Of a stretch of DNA of 64,000 bases, positions 26,162 through 35,214 are shown in pieces (within the stretch, counting starts at the first letter, position 1; each line of letters begins with the position of its first letter). Source of the DNA: an uncultured Prevotella sp. (GTDB lineage: Bacteria; Bacteroidota; Bacteroidia; Bacteroidales; Bacteroidaceae); contig CALUGW010000012.1 in assembly GCA_944320305.1 (NCBI GenBank), positions 1 to 64,000 on the forward strand, given 5' to 3'. The translations under genes and the position numbers were made by a program. The notes beneath the pieces were generated by a model, which worked only from the letters and a program-made list of their open reading frames with translations, did no database searches and was not told the origin of the DNA.

Positions 26162-26905
26162 ATGGAAAAAATAGACAAATTCAAGGTCGTTGCCGCATTG
26201 GTGCGCAGCTTTTTCAGTGCGTTTCCCGCAGGCATAACAGACTGTCTGATAAAGGATCCCGCAGAGAAATTCCGCCCACGGTCCGTGAAAAAAGCAATGC
26301 TTAACCACTATGAGGCAGTGGGAGATGCGTTCAACGACATAATATTCTATCCGCTGGCACGCATCAACTACTCCATCGAGGAGATTGAAGACAGGCTGCG
26401 CAAGGCGGACATGGGCCGCATGACCATGGCCGGCCTGGTGCGCATGGCCTGCCGCACCGACGCCATATACGAGGCCATGGTGGCCGAATACAAGCGAAAC
26501 TTCATGGCGCTGCTGGGCGGAATGACACCAGATGTGGGCACCCATCTGAAGGAGTACCACCGAGGCAAGGGCGACGACAGCGTGGACAGCGACACGGCCA
26601 TCAGCCTCTGCGTGCGCACCGCCATGACCGCCTATGCCCGCGGCATACGCCGGGCCGGCACCGGCAAGGCGTCGCTACACCAGGCCACGCTCTACCGCCT
26701 GCTGCTCGAAAGCATGGCCACACTGCTGCACGACAAGCCGTTCTCGCTCTCGGGTCTGGACGCCGACGACGGGCTGGACGCCATCTTCATGCGCGCCTGC
26801 CGCACGGAGCACAATTTCATGGTGATGACCTCTGAGATGGACAACACCTACGCCGAGCTGGTGAAGAACGAGGGCATCATCGCTCAGGACGACACAGCTA
26901 ACTGA
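26162..26905 (+). CDS. Helical protein of unknown function
   Basis: A 247-residue, mostly helical, probably cytoplasmic protein with no signal peptide. Segments such as YSIEEIEDRLRKADMGRMTMAGLVRMACRTD and SLCVRTAMTAYARGIRR suggest a helical bundle. I recognise no family and no catalytic motif. It stands alone between a divergent small membrane protein and the esterase. Confidence 0.75.
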   Translation: MEKIDKFKVVAALVRSFFSAFPAGITDCLIKDPAEKFRPRSVKKAMLNHYEAVGDAFNDIIFYPLARINYSIEEIEDRLRKADMGRMTMAGLVRMACRTDAIYEAMVAEYKRNFMALLGGMTPDVGTHLKEYHRGKGDDSVDSDTAISLCVRTAMTAYARGIRRAGTGKASLHQATLYRLLLESMATLLHDKPFSLSGLDADDGLDAIFMRACRTEHNFMVMTSEMDNTYAELVKNEGIIAQDDTAN

Positions 26906-26937
26906 GCGGAAAGCCCCACCGCAAAGCCTCACCCCGA

Positions 26938-27021
26938 CCCTCCCCCGTGGGGAGGGAGCTTGGCGCAGTCCATAAGACCTATCAGCCCTATTAGTCGTAT
27001 AAGACCTATTAGTCCAATTAA
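26938..27021. repeat. CCCTCCCC palindrome plus CCTATTAG repeats
   Basis: The palindrome CCCTCCCC (26938-26945) / GGGGAGGG (26949-26956) is followed by tandem degenerate CATAAGACCTATTAG words (26969-27021). The palindrome belongs to a family also present at 33104, 40191 and 47185. The second part resembles the TATAAG tracts inside elements A-C. Confidence 0.6.
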
Positions 27022-27044
27022 ACCAACCAAACACAACTACCAAA

Positions 27045-28388
27045 ATGCAAAACCTACAGCAAAACCAATGCGCCGCCACGCCGCGCCAGACCCACTCCCC
27101 ACGGTGGAGGGCAGGGATGGGGCTTCTCCTCCTCCTTTTCTGCCTTACGGCCTCGGCCCAGTTCTCAAAGCCGCGGCGGCCATACGTGGAGTGGCTCGTG
27201 ACGGCAGACCACGCCGACCGCAACTACCGCACCGGCGAGCAGGCCACACTGACCGTGGAGGCTCTGAAAGGCGGCGCTCCGCTCAACGGCGTCACCTTGT
27301 ATTATCGCGCCGGAGACGATATGCTCCTGCCGGCTGAAGAAGACTCAGTGAGATTCGCCGGCGGCAAGGCAGTCATTCCGATGGGCACGCGCGCGCAGCC
27401 GGGCTTCAGGGCCTGCAGCCTGCGCTTCAGCGTGGGCGGGCGGCAGTATAAAGACCTTGTGAAGGTTGGCTTCAGCCCGGAACAAATCAGGCCGTTCACC
27501 ACAATGCCCGCCGACTTCGACAAGTTCTGGCAGGAGGCGCTCAAAGAGGCTGCCGCCACAGACCTGAAGCCGGAGATAACGCCGCTGCCCGAACGCTCGA
27601 CAGACAAGGTGGAGGTGTCGCTCGTGAAGCTCACCGTGGGTCCCGGCGGCCGCAATATGTACGGCTACCTCACCCGACCGCGCGACGGACAGAAGCACCC
27701 CGTGCTGTTCTGCCCACCGGGAGCGGGAGCCAGCAAGATCGGCCAGACAAACTATTACAGCGAGCGGGGCTACATATACCTTAATATATGCATCCACAGC
27801 GGATGCAATCCCGAGCTGGGCGACAGTCTCTATGCCAAGGCACGCCGCGTGGCCGACGGCTACGAGCGCAGCGGCATAGCCGACAAGGACAGCTTCTACT
27901 ACCGCAGCGTCTACGCCGGCTGCGCGCGCTGCGTTGACTTTCTCTGTTCGCTGCCCGACTGGGACGGCCGCAACGTGGGCGTGACCGGGGGCAGCCAGGG
28001 CGGCGCACTGACCATCGTCACCGCCGCGCTCAGCCCGCGCGTAACGTTCTGCGCTCCGTTCTACCCCGCCCTGTGCGACCTGACGGCCTTCAGCCGGGGG
28101 CGCGCCGGTGGATGGCCGTTCTACTGGCGCAAGGGCAACGAGACACCCGGAGCGGAACAGACGCTGCAATATTACGATGTGGTGAACTTCGCCCGCAGGC
28201 TCAAGTGCCCTGTGTTCTTCTCGTTCGGATATAACGACGACACATGTCCGCCCACCACCACCTATGGCACATACAACGAGATCAAGGCGCCGAAGCGGCT
28301 GGCCGTAACGCCGTCGAGCGGCCACTGGCGCTTCGCCGAGACCAACGAAGAGGCCATGGAGTGGATGAAGAGCCTCCTGAAACCGTAA
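27045..28388 (+). CDS. Secreted acetyl-esterase-like hydrolase (AXE1 family)
   Basis: A 447-residue alpha/beta hydrolase with an N-terminal beta domain (about 45-140). The C-terminal half has a nucleophile in GVTGGSQGGAL, an acid in GYNDDTCPP and a histidine in SSGHWRF, as in acetyl xylan and cephalosporin C esterases (AXE1). A signal peptide ends at about LTASA. The start at 27045 gives an unusually long N-region that crosses part of a GGTGGAGGG repeat; the ATG at 27117 (MGLLLLLF) is a good alternative. It probably removes acetyl groups from plant polysaccharides. Confidence 0.88.
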   Translation: MQNLQQNQCAATPRQTHSPRWRAGMGLLLLLFCLTASAQFSKPRRPYVEWLVTADHADRNYRTGEQATLTVEALKGGAPLNGVTLYYRAGDDMLLPAEEDSVRFAGGKAVIPMGTRAQPGFRACSLRFSVGGRQYKDLVKVGFSPEQIRPFTTMPADFDKFWQEALKEAAATDLKPEITPLPERSTDKVEVSLVKLTVGPGGRNMYGYLTRPRDGQKHPVLFCPPGAGASKIGQTNYYSERGYIYLNICIHSGCNPELGDSLYAKARRVADGYERSGIADKDSFYYRSVYAGCARCVDFLCSLPDWDGRNVGVTGGSQGGALTIVTAALSPRVTFCAPFYPALCDLTAFSRGRAGGWPFYWRKGNETPGAEQTLQYYDVVNFARRLKCPVFFSFGYNDDTCPPTTTYGTYNEIKAPKRLAVTPSSGHWRFAETNEEAMEWMKSLLKP

Positions 28389-28446
28389 AAAAGAGCCGCA
28401 CGGGGCAGCTTTTGTGGAAAATGTTTCAACGTGAACCGATATGGAC

Positions 28447-28477
28447 TTGATTTGCGTTTGAAAATTGTTTAACTTTG
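28447..28477 (+). promoter_or_regulatory. Promoter of the fimbrillin operon
   Basis: TTG (28447-28449), 20 bases, TAACTTTG (28470-28477). This places the start of transcription about 100 bases before the first fimbrillin gene and directly before a GC-rich hairpin. Confidence 0.75.
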
Positions 28478-28493
28478 CCAAAAAGCAACAAAA

Positions 28494-28526
28494 GCCGGAG
28501 CCGGACCACCCGGTGGCGGCTCCGGC
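28494..28526 (+). promoter_or_regulatory. Stable hairpin in the fimbrillin operon leader
   Basis: GCCGGAGCCG (28494-28503) pairs perfectly with CGGCTCCGGC (28517-28526), with CCACC/GGTGG pairing inside the loop. No U-run follows, so it is not a simple terminator. It would form at the 5' end of the long operon transcript and could protect the RNA or bind a regulator. Confidence 0.6.
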
Positions 28527-28584
28527 ACAATGAGAGTTGGAGAGTTAGTCATTAACCAGTAACAAACCCTAAAACGAGAACATC

Positions 28585-29517
28585 ATGGAGACAAAGAAAC
28601 TTTTCACAATGCTGCTCGCAGCGACAGCACTATGCGCCTGCTCGTCAGGCGGCGACGGAACACCTGAGACACCGGTTGACCCGCCCACGCCGGAGACTCC
28701 GGACAAGATGGCAATCAACATCAGCACCACTCTGACACAGCCCGACGGCACCAGAGTGACCGACTATGCGTTTGAGAAAGGAGACAGAATAGGCCTCTAC
28801 GTGGTGAACCGCCAGGCCGACGGCAACGCCGCCGCACTGCGCCCCACGGGAAACCACGTGGACAACATGCTCTTCAGCTACAACGCCACGTGGACTCCGG
28901 CAACGCCCATCTACTGGCTCGACGACAAGACGCACGCAGACTTCTACCTTTATTACCCCTACACGGCCGACGTCACCAACGTTGAGGCAATGCCCTTCGC
29001 CGTAAAGGCCGACCAGAGCGCGGAGGATTCTTACAAGGCGTCTGACCTGCTGCTCGGCTCGGCGGCAGACATCGCTCCGACGGAGACGGCGGTGAGCATC
29101 GTCGCCAAGCACGCCATGAGCCAGATGCTCATAACACTCGTGCCGGGCAACGGCTTCACCGAGGAGACGCTCGCGGCGGCAAGCGTGGGCGTCAAGGTGA
29201 ACAACATCGTGACGGGCGCCACGGTGAACATCGCCAAAGGCACCGTCACGGCAACCGGGGCAGCCGAGACCGTGACTCCGCTCAAGACCGGCAACTTCAG
29301 CTACAAGGCGCTCATAGTGCCACAGACCGTGGCCGAGGGCAACCTGATAACCGTCAACGTGGACGGACGCGACTTCAACCTGCCCAAGGCGTTCACCTTT
29401 GAGAGCGGCCACCTGCACCGCTTCACCGTAACGCTGAGCAAGACCAGCAACGGCATCAACGTGAGCATTGACCGCTGGCAGGACGACGGCACCGACAACG
29501 GCGGCACAGCCGAGTGA
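28585..29517 (+). CDS. Fimbrillin-family (Mfa-like) lipoprotein 1
   Basis: A 310-residue lipoprotein with the lipobox LCAC (Cys19). The body follows the Mfa_like_1 pattern: MAINISTTL, FEKGDRIGLYVV, PIYWLDDKTHADFYLYYPYT, SDLLLGSA, KHAMSQMLITLVPG, LIVPQTVAEGNLITVNVDG and a final VSIDRWQDDG. These proteins form surface fimbriae or fibre anchors in Bacteroidales after lipid anchoring and protease maturation. It is the first gene of a long operon. An FimA-type subunit or an accessory tip protein are both possible. Confidence 0.88.
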   Translation: METKKLFTMLLAATALCACSSGGDGTPETPVDPPTPETPDKMAINISTTLTQPDGTRVTDYAFEKGDRIGLYVVNRQADGNAAALRPTGNHVDNMLFSYNATWTPATPIYWLDDKTHADFYLYYPYTADVTNVEAMPFAVKADQSAEDSYKASDLLLGSAADIAPTETAVSIVAKHAMSQMLITLVPGNGFTEETLAAASVGVKVNNIVTGATVNIAKGTVTATGAAETVTPLKTGNFSYKALIVPQTVAEGNLITVNVDGRDFNLPKAFTFESGHLHRFTVTLSKTSNGINVSIDRWQDDGTDNGGTAE

Positions 29518-29559
29518 GCGGCAGGCCGAAAAAGGAACAACAACTAAAAGGTAAAAGTT

Positions 29560-32500
29560 ATGAGACACACATTCAATACATACAGCACGTGGCGCAGACG
29601 CGCGGCCCGCAACCGCCTCAGCTTGGGCGCGGCAGGGCTTGCGCTCGCCACGGCGGCCACTCTGGCGGCCTGCTCCGACGACCTGACGGGCGGCGGTTCT
29701 TCGGCGGGCGACGGCCGCGACCGCATCACTCTGTCGAGTGAAATAGACCAGCTCGCCATCACGCGAGTGAACGACAACGGATTCTGCGACGGCGACGTGA
29801 TGGGCGTCTACATCGTGGACTACGACGGAACGACGCCGGGCACGCTCCAGCTGAGCGGCAACCGCGGCGACAACGTGCGCCACACGTTCGACGAGGAGGC
29901 CTACGAGTGGAACTCGGCCTACGACCTCTACTGGAAAGACAAGCACACGCCGATAGACGTCTACGGCTACTATCCGTTCGGCTCGCCCGAAAGCATCGAG
30001 GAGCATCCGTTCACGGTGCAGCGCGACCAGAGCACCACAACAGACGAGAACGGCATGGGCGGCTACGAGGCCAGCGACTTCCTGTGGGGCAAGGTGGCCA
30101 ACGTGGCGCCCACGACAAACGTGATACGCCTGCCCATGCAGCACCGCATGGCCAACGCCCGCGTGACCCTCGTTGAGGGCAGCGGCTTCGCCGATGGCGA
30201 ATGGGCAAAGACGGAGAAGATTGTTCTGGCCACAAACCTCATACGCGAGGCCACCATCAACCTTGCCACAGGCACCGTCACGCCCGCAGGCGAGATAGAG
30301 AAGACCGCCACCATGCCTACCCGCAACGGCGACGAGTGGCGCGCCATCGTGGTGCCGCAGACCGTGGCGGCCAACCTGACGCTCTTCAGCATCACCATAG
30401 GCGGAGTGCCCTACAAGTTCTCGAAGCAGGAGGCGTTCACCTACGTGGCCGGAAAGATGAACAACTTCTCCATCCGAGTTGACAAGAAGGCCGAGACGGG
30501 GCAGTACACCCTCACCCTGATCAGCGAGAGCATCACGCCCTGGGAGAACGACCTCGTGAGCCACGACGCCAACGCCCGCGAGTACATCGTAATCAACTCC
30601 ACAGCCGGACACCTCAAGGACTCCATCATCGCGGCCAACAAGGACTACACGCAGGTGAGGAACTTGAAGATAACGGGGCGTATCAACAGCCAAGACTTCT
30701 ATTTCATGCGCGACTCGATGGACAACTTGCAATCGCTGAATATGAAAGAAGTCCGGGTCAGCGGTTATATGGGTCAAAAGCCTTGGGAAAAAGGAGATGC
30801 AGCTAATGACTTCGACGAAAAAGACGATATAATAACAGGAAGCGCTTTCAACGAAAAGAAATCGCTTCTCCGAGTCGTGCTCCCCGATACATTGAAAGGC
30901 ATTGGCAACTGCGCATTCAGAAACTGCGTAAACCTCACAGGTTCTATAATCATTCCTGAGGGAGTAACAGAAATCGGACCGAGCGCATTTCTTTGGTGTA
31001 CATCACTCACTGGAACGCTGTCTCTCCCCAGCACTCTCGAATACATCGGAGGTGGTGGAGCTGTAGACATTCACGGCGCATTCAATGATTGTCACTTTAC
31101 TTGCGAATTGAAATTGCCTAACAACCTTAAATATATTGGCCACAATGCTTTTGCAGGAAACAGCGGGTACTACGGCAACCTCATTCTCCCGGAAAAGCTG
31201 GAATTCATTGGCGACTTTGCTTTTGCCGGAGCAAGTAACCTTACAGGAGATTTGAAAATACCACAAGGTGTAACAATGATTTCACAATATGCTTTCCAAA
31301 GTACAGGACTCAACGGTACACTCCAACTGCATGACGGCATAACAGGAATACAGCCTGGAGCTTTCAACAACACGCCATTAAAGGGAGAGCTGGTTCTTCC
31401 AAAGAACTTAACAACGCTTGGAGCAAGTGCTTTTGAAGGCTGTGACTTCTCTGGAGAGCTGAAACTACCGAATGACATTGCCTCCATTGGCGACAACGCT
31501 TTTGCATACAATTGGCGTCTCATGGGCGTTGTTGAATTCCCGGAGGGCATCCAGACCATCGGCGCAAATGCTTTTGCAGAGTGCAGAAGCATTGAGGGGC
31601 TTGTCATACCCGAAAGTGTGGAGAACATACGAAGCAACGCCTTCAGCAATTGCTTCGGCATCGGCAGCATCGTCTGCAAAGGCGAATGGCCGGCAAATGT
31701 ACAGGATGGGGCTTTCAACGGCGTGGCCAAGGACAACTTCACGCTCGAAGTGCCGGAGTCGGCCATTCCGCAATACCAGGCTGCCACTGGCTGGGGCGAC
31801 TTCAAGCGCATAGCCGCCCACCACGAGCTGGTGTGCCGACCATCGGTGGCCTGCGCACTGAACACGGAGCACAAGCAGACGCTCGTGGTCGACGCCGAGG
31901 GCGAGTGGGAAGTGGAGAGCATGCCCGACTGGTGCGAACTGTCGCAGACCAGCGGCGGCAACAAGGCCGAAGTGACGCTGACCATAAAGGAAATGGCCAA
32001 GGGTTCGGCTGACCGCACGGGCGAGATCGTGTTTAAGCTGAAGAAAGAGGAGTACACCCACAAATGCACCGTGACGCAGTATGACTACGAGTACGGCGAG
32101 GATGAGTGGCTGACGCTGCAAAAGGCCACGCGCGGCAACAACGGCGGCATCAACATCGTGATACTGGGCGACGGCTACGACGGCAAGAACATATCCGACG
32201 GCGACTACCTCGCGAACATGAAGCAGCAGGTGGAATACTTCTTCGGCATTGAGCCTTACACCACCTACCGCGACTACTTCAACGTCTACACGGCATTCCC
32301 GCTCTCGACCGAGACGGGCGTGGGCACGGTGAACACCATACGCTACAACCGCTTCAACACGACGTTCACCGGCGGCGTGGGCCTCAAGGCCGACTACGAT
32401 GCCATCTTCGAGTACGCGCTGAACGCGCCCACCGTCACCCGCGACAACCTCAACCAGACGCTGATAATCATCGTGCCCAACAGCACCGACTACGGTGGCA

Positions 32501-33084
32501 TCTGCCAGATGTGGGAGGACGGCTCGGCCATTGCCTTCTGCCCGCAGAGCACCTACGGCTACCCGCTCGACTCGCGCGGCGTGATACAGCACGAGGCCGG
32601 CGGCCACGGCTTCGGTAAGCTGGGCGACGAGTACATCTACCACAACGAGTTCATCGACTTCTGTAGTTGCACCTGCTGCGGCCACGTGTTCGAGTTCAAC
32701 TGGGCCAAGGGCCTCGGCTGGTATGACAACCTGTCGCTCACGGGCAAGATGCACGAGGTGCCCTGGAGCCACCTGATATTCGACGACCGCTACAGCGACA
32801 TCGTTGACATCTATGAGGGCGGCTTCATGCACAACCGCGGAGTGTTCCGCTCTGAGCAGAACTCCTGCATGAACAACGACATACCGTACTACAGCACAAT
32901 CAGCCGCGAGAGCATAGTGAAGCGCATCAAGCGCTACGCCGGCGAGGAGTACTCTTTCGAGGACTTTGTGGCCAACGACAAGCGCGACGCTGGCGCCGTC
33001 ACCCGCAGCGCCGACGTGAGCACACGACTGATACGCACCTACCAGATGCCTCCCAAGATTCATAAGGGCAGCCCGCTGAAGTAA
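29560..33084 (+). CDS. Fimbrillin + LRR + BACON + M64-peptidase fusion lipoprotein
   Basis: A 1174-residue surface protein. Lipobox LAAC with Cys38. Residues about 45-310 are fimbrillin-like (CDGDVMGVYIVDYDG, YDLYWKDKHTPIDVYGYYPF, ASDFLWGKV, HRMANARVTLVEG, AIVVPQTV). About 345-745 are BspA-type LRR_5 repeats (IGNCAFRNCVNLTGSIIIPEG style). About 755-850 is a BACON domain (WEVESMPDWCELSQTSGG). About 855-1160 resembles the M64 IgA-peptidase family (NIVILGDGYDG; QHEAGGHGFGKLGDEY at 1010-1025). The zinc motif is HEAGGH (His1011, Glu1012, His1016), one residue longer than HExxH. The LRR part is clearly richer in A/T than the rest. Confidence 0.9.
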   Translation: MRHTFNTYSTWRRRAARNRLSLGAAGLALATAATLAACSDDLTGGGSSAGDGRDRITLSSEIDQLAITRVNDNGFCDGDVMGVYIVDYDGTTPGTLQLSGNRGDNVRHTFDEEAYEWNSAYDLYWKDKHTPIDVYGYYPFGSPESIEEHPFTVQRDQSTTTDENGMGGYEASDFLWGKVANVAPTTNVIRLPMQHRMANARVTLVEGSGFADGEWAKTEKIVLATNLIREATINLATGTVTPAGEIEKTATMPTRNGDEWRAIVVPQTVAANLTLFSITIGGVPYKFSKQEAFTYVAGKMNNFSIRVDKKAETGQYTLTLISESITPWENDLVSHDANAREYIVINSTAGHLKDSIIAANKDYTQVRNLKITGRINSQDFYFMRDSMDNLQSLNMKEVRVSGYMGQKPWEKGDAANDFDEKDDIITGSAFNEKKSLLRVVLPDTLKGIGNCAFRNCVNLTGSIIIPEGVTEIGPSAFLWCTSLTGTLSLPSTLEYIGGGGAVDIHGAFNDCHFTCELKLPNNLKYIGHNAFAGNSGYYGNLILPEKLEFIGDFAFAGASNLTGDLKIPQGVTMISQYAFQSTGLNGTLQLHDGITGIQPGAFNNTPLKGELVLPKNLTTLGASAFEGCDFSGELKLPNDIASIGDNAFAYNWRLMGVVEFPEGIQTIGANAFAECRSIEGLVIPESVENIRSNAFSNCFGIGSIVCKGEWPANVQDGAFNGVAKDNFTLEVPESAIPQYQAATGWGDFKRIAAHHELVCRPSVACALNTEHKQTLVVDAEGEWEVESMPDWCELSQTSGGNKAEVTLTIKEMAKGSADRTGEIVFKLKKEEYTHKCTVTQYDYEYGEDEWLTLQKATRGNNGGINIVILGDGYDGKNISDGDYLANMKQQVEYFFGIEPYTTYRDYFNVYTAFPLSTETGVGTVNTIRYNRFNTTFTGGVGLKADYDAIFEYALNAPTVTRDNLNQTLIIIVPNSTDYGGICQMWEDGSAIAFCPQSTYGYPLDSRGVIQHEAGGHGFGKLGDEYIYHNEFIDFCSCTCCGHVFEFNWAKGLGWYDNLSLTGKMHEVPWSHLIFDDRYSDIVDIYEGGFMHNRGVFRSEQNSCMNNDIPYYSTISRESIVKRIKRYAGEEYSFEDFVANDKRDAGAVTRSADVSTRLIRTYQMPPKIHKGSPLK

Positions 33085-33103
33085 AGAGGAAACCCCTCCC
33101 CAC

Positions 33104-33122
33104 CCCTCCCCGGTGGGGAGGG
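33104..33122. repeat. CCCTCCCC-GGT-GGGGAGGG palindrome
   Basis: An 8-bp perfect stem between the fusion gene and the next fimbrillin gene, of the same family as the palindromes at 26938, 40191 and 47185. A/G-rich words follow up to 33170. No promoter is obvious, so the operon probably continues. Confidence 0.55.
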
Positions 33123-33214
33123 AGCAAGCCATAGGAAGCCCAGGAATACTATGATTCCTATAACTCCTAAAGGCTCAACCGCCACCAACAATAACAACAA
33201 AAACATCAAGGAAT

Positions 33215-34117
33215 ATGAAACGACACATCATATTATACGCAGGCGTGGCGCTGGCCATGACGCTTCCCACTGCCTGCTCGCAAGACGCCGACGAGCCTGC
33301 GGGCGGCACCGCGCCCGCCGACGCCAGGCACACGCCGATGACATTCGCCGTGACACACCCGGCGCAGACACGCGCCACAGACACCGACTTTGAGAGCGGC
33401 GACACCATCGGACTGTTCGTAGCCGCTGCCGACGCGCCGCTGGAGATCGGCGGCAACCTCGTAAGCAACGAGCCTATCGTGCGCAACGGCAGCACATGGG
33501 CGGCCTCACGCACGCTCTACTGGGACAACGGAACGTTCAACGCCTACGCCTACTACCCGTTCACGCGGCCCGTAAGCTCTGTTGACGACCTGCCCTTCAG
33601 CGTCAGGACAAACCAGAACATCACCCCCGCCGGAGCCTCGATGGACAACTACGAGGCCAGCGACTTCCTCTACGCCAAGACCACAGGCGTGGCGGCGTCG
33701 GCCAATCCGGTGAACCTGGCGTTCCGCCACATCATGAGCAAGCTCACAATACGCCTCGTGAAGGGCGAGGACTTTGAGGGCGACATGCCCACGGACGGCG
33801 TGGTCTACGTGCACAACACCGTGCCGTCGGCCACCATCGACCTGAGCGCCGGAGTGGCCACGCGCGACGTCTACGGCACGCGCGCCACCATCACCGCCCG
33901 CCAGATGAGCGACTTCACGTTCTCAGCCATCGTCGTTCCGCAGCGCGTGGAGAACCGAATGCCGCTCATCGAGGTGATAATGAAAGGCGTGTCTTACATC
34001 TTCGAGAGCACATTCCAGTTCAAGCCGGGCACCGAGCATCTCGTCAACCTCGTCATCTCCGACAACCCCGACAAGGTGAAGATAGAGATTGGCGGCGAGA
34101 TTCAAGACTGGCAATAA
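33215..34117 (+). CDS. Fimbrillin-family (Mfa-like) lipoprotein 2
   Basis: A 300-residue lipoprotein with lipobox LPTAC (Cys21). It follows the same pattern as the first fimbrillin: MTFAVTHPAQTRATDTDFESGDTIGLFV, TLYWDNGTFNAYAYYPF, NYEASDFLYAKTTG, FRHIMSKLTIRLVKG, AIVVPQRVENRMPLIEV and the ending IGGEIQDWQ. It lies 130 bases after the fusion protein and 86 bases before an unknown exported protein. Probably another subunit or cap of the same fibre. Confidence 0.88.
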   Translation: MKRHIILYAGVALAMTLPTACSQDADEPAGGTAPADARHTPMTFAVTHPAQTRATDTDFESGDTIGLFVAAADAPLEIGGNLVSNEPIVRNGSTWAASRTLYWDNGTFNAYAYYPFTRPVSSVDDLPFSVRTNQNITPAGASMDNYEASDFLYAKTTGVAASANPVNLAFRHIMSKLTIRLVKGEDFEGDMPTDGVVYVHNTVPSATIDLSAGVATRDVYGTRATITARQMSDFTFSAIVVPQRVENRMPLIEVIMKGVSYIFESTFQFKPGTEHLVNLVISDNPDKVKIEIGGEIQDWQ

Positions 34118-34203
34118 CCGCAAATGACAACAAACACAGAAAGACAAAACCAGAAAGAACGCCGCAGGAAGCCGCCTGTAGCGGCTCTTGCTGACACATC
34201 ATT

Positions 34204-35214
34204 ATGAAGAGAATGCTGTATCTTCTGACAGTAATTGCACTGATTCTGCTGGGGCTGGCCGCGGCACTGTGGCTGCGGCCGGCCCTCGGCATGGGCAGCA
34301 AGCCGGGCGATATGCGCTTTGGCCTGCACGAGGGGCTTGAGCTTGTGGGCGAGGTGAACCGCTGGGGCAACGTCACCTACGTTGTGAAAGACGCCGACGG
34401 CAACCTGATGTTCAGCATTCCCGTGCGCAACTGCATTCTCGACGTGCGCTTCCGCAACGGCCGACTGCGCTTCCGCGAGAACGGCACCGGGCGCGAGGGC
34501 TACATCGACAACACCGGCCACGTGGCCTTCACCGACGCGGCTAATGACGCGCCAGCGCCGGCCGAGGCCGCCAGGGGCAGCCTGACAGCGGCAACGACCA
34601 CGCCCGCCGCCGGAAAAGACCAATCCACCGAGACGCCGAAAGAGAAAGACGCGCTGCGCCGCATAAGCGAGGACAATCCGTTCTTCGGCGAGGCGGCGAA
34701 GATTCTCTCAGGCAAGCTCGACGAGACCGACGCCTCGCGCCGCCGCGTGATTCTCGGCTGGTGCGGCCGCCTGCGGTCGGCCTACAACGACAAGAACATC
34801 AGCTTTCTCCAGCAGGTGTTCAACGACCGCGCCCTGATCATTGTCGGCAACGTGGTAAAGACCGCCGACGAGGCCGACGGACAGATGGTGTCCGGCGAGC
34901 GTGTGAGATACTTCCTGCGCACAAAGCAGGAGTATCTCGACCGCCTGAGCCGGGCCTTCTCCGCCGGCGGGCGCGTCAGCGTGGAGTTCTCCTCGTTCCG
35001 CATCATGCGCCACCCCACCATGGACGGCATCTACGGAGTGACCCTGCGCCAGCGCTACAGCAGCCGGCAATACAGCGACGACGGCTGGCTGTTCCTGCTC
35101 TGGGACTTCCGCCACCCCGACCGCCCGCTCATCCACGTGCGCACCTGGCAGCCGGCATCGGCCGTGGGCAGCGCCGACGATGTTATAAACATCTCCGACT
35201 TCAACCTCGAATGA
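34204..35214 (+). CDS. Conserved exported protein of unknown function
   Basis: A 336-residue protein with one N-terminal hydrophobic segment (about 4-26; signal anchor or signal peptide). Residues 30-100 look beta-rich, 110-155 are an Ala/Thr-rich linker, and 165-336 hold a compact domain (SFLQQVFNDRALIIVGNVVK to LIHVRTWQPAS). I have seen this C-terminal pattern in Bacteroidales proteins but know no function. Its stop overlaps the next start (ATGA), so the two are coupled. Confidence 0.75.
   Translation: MKRMLYLLTVIALILLGLAAALWLRPALGMGSKPGDMRFGLHEGLELVGEVNRWGNVTYVVKDADGNLMFSIPVRNCILDVRFRNGRLRFRENGTGREGYIDNTGHVAFTDAANDAPAPAEAARGSLTAATTTPAAGKDQSTETPKEKDALRRISEDNPFFGEAAKILSGKLDETDASRRRVILGWCGRLRSAYNDKNISFLQQVFNDRALIIVGNVVKTADEADGQMVSGERVRYFLRTKQEYLDRLSRAFSAGGRVSVEFSSFRIMRHPTMDGIYGVTLRQRYSSRQYSDDGWLFLLWDFRHPDRPLIHVRTWQPASAVGSADDVINISDFNLE

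Noticed and set aside
28645-30777. 710-codon minus-strand frame across the fimbrillin genes
   Set aside because: It crosses the boundary of two well-supported genes in antisense and has no domain or start context; high GC makes such long shadows common here.
31465-33132. 555-codon minus-strand frame opposite the M64 region
   Set aside because: Antisense to the conserved M64 and BACON codons; its sequence lacks any recognisable fold pattern.
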